DNA of 13,118 bases from Candidatus Ancillula trichonymphae ImTpAt (GTDB taxonomy: Bacteria; Actinomycetota; Actinomycetes; Actinomycetales; Bifidobacteriaceae), in contig AXYY01000028.1 in NCBI GenBank assembly GCA_000485475.1, forward strand, positions 1-13,118, written 5' to 3'. The position numbers and the translations under genes are program-made. This document shows, in pieces, positions 1 to 6,612 of the stretch (the first letter of the stretch is position 1; the number at the start of each line of letters is the position of its first letter). Below the pieces are notes generated by a model, which saw nothing but the letters and a program-made list of their open reading frames with translations, was not told the origin of the DNA and searched no databases.

Positions 1-639
1 AATTCGTGAAGTTACTAACTCTTTACGAAGACGAATCTGGCAACCAGTCCCGCACCCATATTCGTTGTTCCTCTGTCTACATTTATGTACTGCGGTGAAT
101 TTACAGTTCCGGTTATTTTGAACTTACGGTTTGTGAACTTGCCCAGAATTTCTGGCGTATTTTCACTAGATATGGGGTTATACTTTTCCCAATTGAACTT
201 GGCTTAAAACGCCTTGCATCCATTACGTACTCGTCATCATTCAGCGGCATTTGACCGGACACCAAATCCAGTTGATTGGTTTTATCTGGTAGAGACTGCA
301 TGCGAAGAACTTGTTCCGCAATATCATCACTAGCCACGAACGCATCTTGAACGTGTGCGCCATCTGCACCTAATATGTACTTTTTCTTGCTGAGTGCCTC
401 AACATCATCATCGCTGAAACCAAGTGGAGACACAAGCTGGTAGTCGAAAAATGGTGGTTCTTCAAATAATCATTAGCGGTTGCGACCATGGAACTCTGGC
501 AAATGCTTAGACCTGAGAAAAATGCAACACCAGTTATAATTATGCACAAAATTGCCAAGAATCGACCCAGTGTTCGCCTAATCTGCCACAGAGTTATTAA
601 TAGCAGTTTACTCACAACTACAACCTTATCCTGCCGCAA
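1..639 (-). pseudogene. Decayed FtsX/MacB-type ABC transporter permease (5' part, runs off the left edge)
   Basis: The permease subunit of an ABC exporter would sit in the membrane beside the ATPase encoded just upstream. The N-terminus reads as a short basic stretch and one hydrophobic helix (LGRFLAILCIIITGVAFFSG), typical of the first membrane segment of MacB/YtrF-like permeases. The following extracytoplasmic domain continues only after frame changes. One change is at the A-tract 447-451 (a T-run on the coding strand), where a single missing base breaks the path from NDYLKNHH into VSPLGFSDDDVEALSKKKY. A second lies near 165-200, after which the plausible frame reads ENTPEILGKFTNRKFKITG and then RGTTNMGAG. 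Stops (TAG TAA) close that frame near the left edge. The start near 639 overlaps the ATPase end by about 14 bases, the usual coupling of such pairs. Several independent lesions make a pseudogene far more likely than a real gene. The family call is by recognised sequence character only. Confidence 0.75.
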
Positions 640-1304
640 CTGGATTCTCGTTCACCTCAATGGACGCAACTTCACCGTCCTCTATGCGGATTATGCGGTC
701 AGCCATTTTGCAAATCTCGAGGTCGTGCGTCACTATAATTATAGTCATGCCTACTTTTCTGCTCATTTTCTCCAGCAGTTGTAATATTGAGCGACCTGTC
801 ACAAAATCAAGTGCACTGGTTGGCTCGTCGCACAGTAGAAGTTTGGGGTTCTTCGCAGGTGCCCGCGCAATCGCAACTCGTTGTTGTTCACCTCCAGAAG
901 AAAGCTGCGCGGGGAAGTTGTTCATGCGGCTTTCCACACCAACATCTTTTAGTGTCTGCACGCTGTCCAGGGCGTTCTCGCAGATTTGCGTCGCTAGTTC
1001 AATATTTTCGAGTGCAGTTAAGTTCTGACAAGGTTGTAGAATTGAAACACAAATCCGATGTCATTTCTACAGTACGTTGTCAACTGACAATCATTGTACT
1101 TCGAGATTTCCGCACCAGAAAGCCATATTCTCTTCCTGAAGTCAAGTTATCCATACCGCCCAGAACATTCACCAGCCTCCGATGATCCAACGATGCAACA
1201 AACTTCACCTTTTTTAACACTGAAAGTTGCTCGTTTCAGCGCAGTAATCTCCCGCCCATTTTGTAGATTTTGCACACTTCTTCAACTTTTAAGTATTCTT
1301 CCAC
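626..1304 (-). pseudogene. Decayed ABC transporter ATPase (MacB/LolD-like) lacking its Walker A motif
   Basis: This is the nucleotide-binding partner of the permease relic. The 3' part (626-961) is clean: signature LSSGGEQQRVAIARA, Walker B LLLCDEPTSALD and the switch histidine in IIIVTHD. The 5' part is broken. A probable GTG start at 1302-1304 touches the psd stop and reads VEEYLKVEEVCKIYKMGG, then TALKRATFSVKKGEVCCIVG. Where a P-loop with GKST should follow, the DNA (about 1165-1190) gives SSEAGECSGR and slips frame into LVNVLGGMDNLTSGR. That implies a short out-of-frame deletion that removed the ATP-binding lysine. The Q-loop region (IGFVFQFYNL) is followed by another frame change near 1030. 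Without Walker A the product could not hydrolyse ATP. It is the third gene of the pssA-psd-ABC run, and is now an untranslated or junk 3' segment of that transcript. Confidence 0.85.
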
Positions 1305-1305
1305 C

Positions 1306-2208
1306 TTAGTACTTCACCCCAATCTTTTCTCCCAGTTTTACTTTTACTTCTACGCCTCTGCCCGAGAGCTGCATTATGTCCTCATCAATTAGAGCGGTAT
1401 TTTCCTGCAGAAGTAGTATAATCGTTGAGCCACCAAACTCGAAGTAGCCCTTTTCTTGACCTCTTGAAAATGCATGTGTGGCACCATCAACTGCAAAGTT
1501 GTTGATTTTGCCAACCATTAGCGCACCAACTTCAACTTGAACCGCGTTCTTGAAGTTTTTTGTCTTGAGTAAGGACACAACTCGGTAGTTTTGACTGAAC
1601 ACCTTGTATTTGCTAGTTGCAATTGGGGTGACCGTGTGCAAAATGCCATCAATTTGCTTGCTCCTGAGTTGTTCACCATCATCAAAAAAAATGTAGCGGT
1701 GGTAATCGTCCGGAGTTAACCTAAACACTAGTGCAATGCCATTCTTGAAGTTTTTAGCGAGTGCGTCATCTTCAATCAGTTCTTTAATTGTATATGAACT
1801 TCCCTTGATCTTCAATCCAAGACTAGTCGACGCATTCTCATCAATTTTATACACCAACAGTTTTGAGTCCGCTGATGCAATTAGGTCAGTCTTCGAACTA
1901 CTTATTCTGCGCGCCTCGTCAGTTACCCTTCTAGTGAAAAACGCCTGAAATGAACTGTATGAGATTTCTTCGAAGTCTCGCATATTGATGTTGTATCTGT
2001 TGATGAACGGTTTAATCTTTCTACTTGACAACTTGCTGGAGTTGTACTTTTCTGCCAGTCTTGAACATGGGCGCTGCAACAACAACTTGCATATAAGACG
2101 GCCAAGAATTGTATTGTACAGAAAAACTAATCCACTAGATCCCATTTGATTTTCCTGATATTCTACACCTCTTGCGCGGTCGAAAACTGTTGTCACGCTA
2201 AATTCCAA
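1306..2208 (-). CDS. psd: Phosphatidylserine decarboxylase proenzyme
   Basis: Decarboxylates phosphatidylserine to phosphatidylethanolamine at the cytoplasmic membrane. The enzyme cleaves itself to make a pyruvoyl group. Of 300 residues, the diagnostic cleavage motif is GGST at 259-262 (FEFGGSTII), where Ser261 would become the pyruvoyl. The self-cleavage Asp is probably D114 (ASADSKLL), and the catalytic His is H170 in RLTPDDYHRY. The N-terminal stretch RKIKPFINRYNI with FQAFFTRRV resembles the roughly 300-residue clostridial-type Psd rather than the short actinobacterial Psd-like form. This is a family impression, not an alignment. It overlaps the end of pssA by 11 bases, so the two are translationally coupled and act consecutively. 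A shorter start at Met22 (MGSSGLVFLYN) is possible. Length and motifs look intact. Confidence 0.9.
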   Translation of the reverse strand: MEFSVTTVFDRARGVEYQENQMGSSGLVFLYNTILGRLICKLLLQRPCSRLAEKYNSSKLSSRKIKPFINRYNINMRDFEEISYSSFQAFFTRRVTDEARRISSSKTDLIASADSKLLVYKIDENASTSLGLKIKGSSYTIKELIEDDALAKNFKNGIALVFRLTPDDYHRYIFFDDGEQLRSKQIDGILHTVTPIATSKYKVFSQNYRVVSLLKTKNFKNAVQVEVGALMVGKINNFAVDGATHAFSRGQEKGYFEFGGSTIILLLQENTALIDEDIMQLSGRGVEVKVKLGEKIGVKY

Positions 2209-2818
2209 CGAGTAGTAATAGAACCGTACAGATAAGTGCTAGAACTGGCATAATTATGTAGAAGAGTAACCCCTTGGGCTTGGGTATTTTGATGTTTAGA
2301 ATAAAAAGTAGTGGAATTAAAATAATGGCAACGGTGAAAAGTGCCCATGCTGCTGCAAGCGGTAGAAACTGCGAAAATAGCCATAATACGGGTACAATTA
2401 TAGCTGTGCTCGTTACCGGAATTCCCTCATAATACTTAACGACCTGATTGTTGTTTGCGTTCACCACGACATTGAAGTATGCAAGTCTGATAACGGCCGC
2501 TAGAGCAAATGCCACGTAGAAGATGAGGTGATACCAGCAAGTTAGCCCTAGTGAGTAGAATATGCAAATTGGCAGCATGACGAAGTTAATCATGTCCGAA
2601 AGCGAATCGATCTGGACGCCAAACGCCTCTTCCTCTTCAGTTCGTTCACAACCTCTAGCGAATGCACCGTCAAATAAATCGCAAACACCGGCAACAATTA
2701 AGCAGACTAGCGCACACTTGGGCAGATTTAAAACGGTTACCAAAAAACTACCCACTATACCAGCAGCAACGCCAATATAAGTTATTATGACAGTTCTATT
2801 GTACTTTCCAATGAACAT
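2198..2818 (-). CDS. pssA: CDP-diacylglycerol--serine O-phosphatidyltransferase
   Basis: Transfers the phosphatidyl group from CDP-diacylglycerol to L-serine, giving phosphatidylserine for the overlapping psd. The 206-residue membrane protein carries the complete CDP-alcohol phosphotransferase signature: D47, D50-G51, A54-R55, G67, D71 and D75 (FDGAFARG followed by FGVQIDSLSD). Six or so hydrophobic helices surround it. I place the start at the ATG 2816-2818 (MFIGKYNRT). It has an AGAAGG ribosome-binding site four bases upstream, and the longer reading frame from 2872 would begin inside the promoter. Two identical promoters lie directly upstream. Head of the pssA-psd-(ABC) transcript. Confidence 0.92.
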   Translation of the reverse strand: MFIGKYNRTVIITYIGVAAGIVGSFLVTVLNLPKCALVCLIVAGVCDLFDGAFARGCERTEEEEAFGVQIDSLSDMINFVMLPICIFYSLGLTCWYHLIFYVAFALAAVIRLAYFNVVVNANNNQVVKYYEGIPVTSTAIIVPVLWLFSQFLPLAAAWALFTVAIILIPLLFILNIKIPKPKGLLFYIIMPVLALICTVLLLLVGI

Positions 2819-2843
2819 TACACCTTCTTTTACACTACCTTTC

Positions 2844-2872
2844 ATTATATCATACAACTTGCAGTTTATCAA
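2844..2872 (-). promoter_or_regulatory. pssA proximal promoter (copy 1)
   Basis: The -35 TTGATA (plus positions 2867-2872) and the -10 TATAAT (2844-2849) are separated by exactly 17 bases, with TGA before the -10 giving an extended -10. The expected transcript start near 2837 leaves a leader of about 20 bases before the pssA ATG at 2818, including its AGAAGG site. Confidence 0.8.
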
Positions 2873-2874
2873 AC

Positions 2875-2903
2875 ATTATATCATACAACTTGCAGTTTAT
2901 CAA
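2875..2903 (-). promoter_or_regulatory. pssA distal promoter (copy 2, duplicated)
   Basis: Identical to the proximal promoter: TTGATA at 2898-2903, 17-base spacer, TATAAT at 2875-2880. It would start transcription near 2868, inside copy 1. Its -35 is only 14 bases from the divergent rpsO -35, so polymerase occupancy at the two could interfere. Confidence 0.75.
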
Positions 2904-2917
2904 ACTAGACGAAGTAC

Positions 2918-2946
2918 TTGACAAAGGTCCACTGATGTGCTATACT
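2918..2946 (+). promoter_or_regulatory. rpsO promoter
   Basis: A perfect -35 TTGACA (2918-2923), 17-base spacer and -10 TATACT (2941-2946) preceded by TGC (extended -10). Predicted start near 2953, giving a leader of about 80 bases before rpsO. It probably also drives the surface-protein gene and maf, for which no closer promoter stands out. Confidence 0.85.
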
Positions 2947-3033
2947 AGCGTGGGTTTGGTCGTATATCGACTTGGTTCAAGTGTGCTCAGTTACAAGAAT
3001 TGGGCAACCAGCAGTGAGTAGAAAGGTGGAAAT

Positions 3034-3303
3034 ATGTCACTGGTAGCACAAAAGAAGCAAGAAATTATTAAGGATAATGCGGTTACTGCGAATGACACAG
3101 GTTCGCCTGAGGTGCAGGTTGCACTACTTACTGAGAGAATTAAGGAGTTGACTGAGCACCTGAAAGTGCATAAACACGATTATCATTCAAGACGTGGTTT
3201 GTTGCTACTCGTTGGTAAAAGGCGCAGGTTACTAGATTACCTAACTCGCGTGGACATTGACAGGTACCGTGCAATAATCAAGAAGCTTGGAATTCGTCGC
3301 TAG
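3034..3303 (+). CDS. rpsO: 30S ribosomal protein S15
   Basis: Primary 16S rRNA-binding protein of the small subunit platform. The 89-residue product has the full family length and hallmarks: DTGSPEVQVALLTERI, the LTEHLKVHKHDYHSRRGLLLLVGKRR helix-loop core (here split as seen at residues 40-70), and the C-terminal YRAIIKKLGIRR. An AAAGGTGG ribosome-binding site ends about 6 bases before the ATG. It is followed after only 10 bases by the surface-protein start. In most bacteria pnp follows rpsO; here it does not. Confidence 0.98.
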   Translation: MSLVAQKKQEIIKDNAVTANDTGSPEVQVALLTERIKELTEHLKVHKHDYHSRRGLLLLVGKRRRLLDYLTRVDIDRYRAIIKKLGIRR

Positions 3304-3313
3304 TAGTTTTAGA

Positions 3314-5920
3314 ATGCATATTGCCACACGCCTACGGAATACTACTACTAGTATTGCTCTAGTTTGTGTTTTGGGGCTCTTGGCGTTCACTTTTCCTGTT
3401 ACTTTGCACTACGTGGACCGTGCGTGGGCAGCAGATGAAACAAGTGTAGAATTGTCACTGGGGGAGGAGCCATTTTGCACGCTGAGTGCTATCAACACCG
3501 AGTGTCCAATTCCGCAGCCGACAAAGACGAACAAGTATAACAAGAAGACGAACAAGTATAACAAGAAGACGAACAAGTATAACAAGAAGACGAACAAGTA
3601 TAACAAGTATAACAAGTATAACAAGTATAACAAGTATAACAAGACTAGAACTTTACAACTGGACGATGCGAGCACTAATAGTGGTTCGGTCAAGTATGTG
3701 AAATCTGCGAGCGAGAATGGTGCGTCTTCTATCAGCATAGTTTTTAGTGAAGTTGAGGCACCAAATTTGGTTGCTAATTTCGCAGGTGACGCAACAATCA
3801 AGGTCCAGAAAACTGCGAGAATTGGAGCGATTTTGTCCAAAACTGGTTCGAATCTGGATTTTTCTGTTGATGGCGGTGACTTTACAGTTGACAGTTCCTC
3901 TGTCAAGAATATCACTTCTATTTCGGGGGTGAACAACTTAACATTAACTACTGGTTCACTTGCGATTAAGTCCAGCAATAATGGAGTTGCTGCTGCGAAT
4001 CTACTCATCAAGGATGGCGCAAAACTTTCTGTTGAAGCACATTCAGATGCGGTTACGTTGACATCATCCAGCAAAGATGCGACGCTCAATATGCAGGGAC
4101 ATGCTGAATTAACAGCGGTTTCAGAAACTGGCTCAGGTGTGAGTGCGGAGGCAGTTAAGGTTGTGGATGGTGCTTCATTTTCATCAACTAGCGAAAGTCA
4201 TGGGATTGTCGTCATGGGGAAACTTGAGACAACCAACAACTCAAAGGTTTCAGGAACTGCAACTGGCTCCAGCGGTATTGGTGTTCTAGCGCATGGAATT
4301 CTTGTAGAAAATGGTGCGACACTGGAGGGTAAGGCAACTAATTCTGATGATTTAGCAACAACATATGGTATTGCAACTAATTGGAAGTCGGACATCAGAG
4401 CGAAGGGCGTGGTGGGGGATACAACTGCAATCCATGGGCAAGGAACAGTTGGAATTACAACTCTTTATCCGACGGTCAACGATTCTGGCAATATCAACAT
4501 CACTTCTGCGAGCGTGGAAGCATCGGGGCGTGCAGATGCGGTTCAAGTTGCAAATCTTGCACTTTCACAAAACAGCAGCTTTTCTGCGACTTCAAGTTCA
4601 GCAAATGCAGTTGGAATAGTCGGTGCACTTTCAGTTTCCGATTCATCAGTTAGTGCAACTGGCGGTGAGTATGGAGTTAATGCAACTGGAACGGTCAGCT
4701 TTTTAGGAAGTTCAAACATCACTAGTTCTGGTGCAGTTAGCGGAATTTCTTCTGGTGAGAGTATGACAGTTGCGGATTTAACTGAGGTTACTGCTTCGAA
4801 AACCGCTGATTCTCCGCAAGTCTTCGGCGAAACTACTGTTAAGGGTTCTGGAGTTCATGCAGGTGCGGATTTGTATCTTAATATCTTTAACGGCGGTAAA
4901 GTAAATGCGAGTAGTAGTTCGAATCAAGGGTTTGCGATAAGTTCTGGTGGTCCAACTTTCGGCTATATTCCAGTGAGTACTGTTAAAAAGTCTACGCAAC
5001 AGTCCACCGCTCAAAACGGGCACAAGGACGATGACGATGAAGTTACCAGCGATGAGGTGAACGATAAGACCAAGAGTAGTGGTGACATGCAGAAACTAGA
5101 AGTTCCGTATCTCAACGAAAATGGTGAGATTCAAACGAGGGGCGAGGTTCGAAATAATACTGGAAGTATAAAACTTGGCTCAAATGCGCACATTGTCAAC
5201 TCAGAAGTTATCAATTTAACTGATAAGAACGAGCCTAGTTCGACAGTTGCATCAAATGGTGTTGCATTAAATGCGGTTCAAGTTTACTCAGTGCCAAAAT
5301 CTGCGCTGGAAAAGTTTCTTGACAAGTGGGGCAGGCAGGTGAAAATTGCTAGTGTTGTGGTTCTTTTGCTAGTTCTGTTTGTGTTACTTTTAGCAGTAGT
5401 TAAGCTAATTCGCGGAAATAGAGCGCTCATAGTTGTGGATATGCAGAAGAACTTGAAGGGTGACCATTCGGAGATTTCGGCAAAGCTGGACAATTATCTC
5501 AAACAGCATGCGAAGAAATTCAAGCGCATATTCGTTACAAAAGGTCTTCTAACCAACAACGAGTCTGAACTGGTTCCTGAAATAATCAACAACTTGAACG
5601 ATCTTGGACTTGAGGAAGTCTTCGTGAATGCCGAAGACTCAAGTGAACCATCCATCTTCAACGGTGTTGTAATGAACAAAAAAAGAAAAAAGACGGTCCC
5701 AGTTGAACTTGTAGAAAATATGCGGCGCGCTCGCATAAAGCACGTATTCGTCTGCGGGACACTTGCACAAGGAGGAATGGTTGTTGGCGTTCAAGAACTC
5801 GTGAGGTCCAAGAAATTCCCTAGTGTTGTATTTTTATCAGAACTTAGTGCGCAGGTTGCTCCAAATCAACTTGAGCAAGCCAAAGAGGTTCTCAAAAAAG
5901 AGGGCGCTAGAATTGCCTGA
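3314..5920 (+). CDS. Large secreted, membrane-anchored surface protein with a cytoplasmic nicotinamidase-like pseudo-domain
   Basis: Of 868 residues from the ATG at 3314: a signal peptide (basic start, hydrophobic 12-30, AWA/AD cleavage after 39); a Lys/Asn/Tyr repeat stalk at about 71-110; a long Ser/Thr/Gly/Ala/Val-rich region to about 660, with recurring short strands such as VVDGASFSSTSESHGIVV that suggest a beta-solenoid adhesin; an acidic HKDDDDEV patch; a single membrane helix at about 678-700; and a final cytoplasmic domain of about 168 residues related to nicotinamidase/isochorismatase hydrolases. Only Cys55 and Cys64 occur near the mature N-terminus. The start is uncertain: no good ribosome-binding site precedes ATG 3314, and a TTG at 3287 inside rpsO would prefix nine residues. 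Tight spacing to rpsO suggests ribosomal-protein-level transcription. The role is unknown; attachment or host interaction is the natural guess. No LPXTG sorting signal was seen. Confidence 0.8.
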   Translation: MHIATRLRNTTTSIALVCVLGLLAFTFPVTLHYVDRAWAADETSVELSLGEEPFCTLSAINTECPIPQPTKTNKYNKKTNKYNKKTNKYNKKTNKYNKYNKYNKYNKYNKTRTLQLDDASTNSGSVKYVKSASENGASSISIVFSEVEAPNLVANFAGDATIKVQKTARIGAILSKTGSNLDFSVDGGDFTVDSSSVKNITSISGVNNLTLTTGSLAIKSSNNGVAAANLLIKDGAKLSVEAHSDAVTLTSSSKDATLNMQGHAELTAVSETGSGVSAEAVKVVDGASFSSTSESHGIVVMGKLETTNNSKVSGTATGSSGIGVLAHGILVENGATLEGKATNSDDLATTYGIATNWKSDIRAKGVVGDTTAIHGQGTVGITTLYPTVNDSGNINITSASVEASGRADAVQVANLALSQNSSFSATSSSANAVGIVGALSVSDSSVSATGGEYGVNATGTVSFLGSSNITSSGAVSGISSGESMTVADLTEVTASKTADSPQVFGETTVKGSGVHAGADLYLNIFNGGKVNASSSSNQGFAISSGGPTFGYIPVSTVKKSTQQSTAQNGHKDDDDEVTSDEVNDKTKSSGDMQKLEVPYLNENGEIQTRGEVRNNTGSIKLGSNAHIVNSEVINLTDKNEPSSTVASNGVALNAVQVYSVPKSALEKFLDKWGRQVKIASVVVLLLVLFVLLLAVVKLIRGNRALIVVDMQKNLKGDHSEISAKLDNYLKQHAKKFKRIFVTKGLLTNNESELVPEIINNLNDLGLEEVFVNAEDSSEPSIFNGVVMNKKRKKTVPVELVENMRRARIKHVFVCGTLAQGGMVVGVQELVRSKKFPSVVFLSELSAQVAPNQLEQAKEVLKKEGARIA
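3524..3643 (+). repeat. In-frame coding tandem repeat (21-bp then 9-bp units)
   Basis: Three copies of a 21-bp unit coding KTNKYNK (3524-3586), then a partial unit, then five copies of a 9-bp unit coding NKY (3593-3637) ending in NKT. Copies are identical at DNA level. Both unit lengths are multiples of three, so copy-number change would lengthen or shorten a strongly basic stalk without breaking the frame. It lies just after the signal peptide, on the outside of the cell. Confidence 0.97.
5414..5917 (+). other. Nicotinamidase/isochorismatase-like domain fused to the surface protein, active site degraded
   Basis: Right after the membrane helix the protein reads RALIVVDMQ, the usual first strand of PncA-type hydrolases with the catalytic Asp. 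Later RIFVTKG, VVMNKKRKK (a candidate for the catalytic Lys), MRRARIKHVFVCGTLAQGG and VVFLSELSAQVAP follow the family's strand order and end with the typical last helix (EVLKKEGARIA). Where active enzymes have a Cys-Val pair after the G-x-A-x-x-x turn, this one has GGMVV. The metal-binding D-x-H-x-x-x-H segment after the second strand is also absent. I infer a non-catalytic descendant. The domain starts where a free-standing PncA would start, which points to a gene fusion. Confidence 0.65.
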
Positions 5921-6605
5921 GCAGTTCGGTGCGCGCGCGGATTCCATTCGGTTCATTCTGGCGTCGAAGTCTCCAGTGAGATTGAAGTTACTGCGAGAAG
6001 CAGGTTTGAATCCAGAAGTTTTGGTGTCAGCTGTTGATGAGGATGCGGTTATTGGTTCAATGCCCGCAGAGTTCGTGCGTAATGCAGTTTCAGAAGTTGC
6101 TCTTTTGGCGAAGGCGAAGGCAAGGGCGGTTTTGAATAAACTTGTCAAGAATAATTACAACAGTTCAGATGAGGACATTTTGATTCTTGGGCTGGATTCG
6201 CTATATGAGTTTCAAGGGAACATTTGGGGCAAGCCGCACGAAAAACTGATTGCTATTGAGCGCATTAAGCAGATGAGCGGTAAGAGCGGACAACTTCACA
6301 CTGGACATCATGCAATTCTAGCACACGCACACTTTCGAGGAGTCGTTGAACGCCATGAGGTCACCAGTACGCAAATTAACTTCGCACACATTTGTCAAGA
6401 GGAAATTGAGGCATACGTTAACACAACTGAACCGTTAGAGGTTGCTGGTAGTTTCACAATTGATTCGCTAGGAAGTGCCTTCATTGAGTCAATTAGTGGT
6501 GATTACCACAGTGTTGTTGGTGCGTCTCCTCATACTCTCAGGAAGTTGACTCAGCAAATCGGACTAAACTACACTGCACTCTGGAACAGCCGCGCGGCAG
6601 AATAA
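5913..6605 (+). CDS. maf: Maf-family nucleotide pyrophosphatase
   Basis: Maf proteins hydrolyse non-canonical or specific nucleoside triphosphates (housecleaning) and were first linked to septum inhibition. The 230 residues from the TTG at 5913 show the signature FILASKSPVRLKLLREAG (S-x-S-P-x-R), the catalytic Asp D95 in LGLDSLYEF, GKPHEKL, the TGHH turn at 130-133, and the C-terminal Ala-Gly-x-(x)-Ile-x-x-x-Gly/VVGASP region (EVAGSFTIDSLGSAF, SVVGASPHTLRKL). The TTG is preferred because an AAGAGGG site sits eight bases upstream and the family's N-terminus begins about here. An upstream GTG at 5823 would add non-family residues that merely re-read the surface gene. Overlaps the surface-protein end by 8 bases and so is probably coupled to it. 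Normal length, apparently functional. Confidence 0.9.
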   Translation: MPEQFGARADSIRFILASKSPVRLKLLREAGLNPEVLVSAVDEDAVIGSMPAEFVRNAVSEVALLAKAKARAVLNKLVKNNYNSSDEDILILGLDSLYEFQGNIWGKPHEKLIAIERIKQMSGKSGQLHTGHHAILAHAHFRGVVERHEVTSTQINFAHICQEEIEAYVNTTEPLEVAGSFTIDSLGSAFIESISGDYHSVVGASPHTLRKLTQQIGLNYTALWNSRAAE

Positions 6606-6612
6606 TGCAAGT

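Larger units (their letters stand above)
2843..2904. repeat. 31-bp perfect tandem duplication containing the pssA promoter
   Basis: Two adjacent identical 31-bp copies (2843-2873 and 2874-2904) with no mismatch. The identity runs one base further and then stops, and the flanks differ on both sides. Read on the minus strand, each unit begins TTTGATA and ends TATAATG, so it contains one complete -35/-10 pair with a 17-bp spacer. The absence of any divergence suggests recent slippage or recombination. There are no inverted ends or target duplications of an insertion sequence. Confidence 0.97.

Noticed and set aside
2819..2872. Longer pssA start (ATG near 2872)
   Set aside because: That start and the ATG at 2843-2845 lie within the promoter, upstream of the expected transcript start; ATG 2818 has a ribosome-binding site and a family-like N-terminus.
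2843..2904. Attachment site or insertion-sequence footprint
   Set aside because: Copies are directly adjacent, with no element between them and no inverted ends; a slippage duplication of a promoter explains it.
3524..3643. CRISPR-like array
   Set aside because: Units are contiguous with no spacers, are multiples of three, and are read in frame inside a secreted protein.
3409..4089. 226-codon minus-strand ORF with Leu/Tyr repeats
   Set aside because: It is the complement of the surface-protein gene; its repeats are the antisense reading of the NKY stalk, and there is no RBS or family match.
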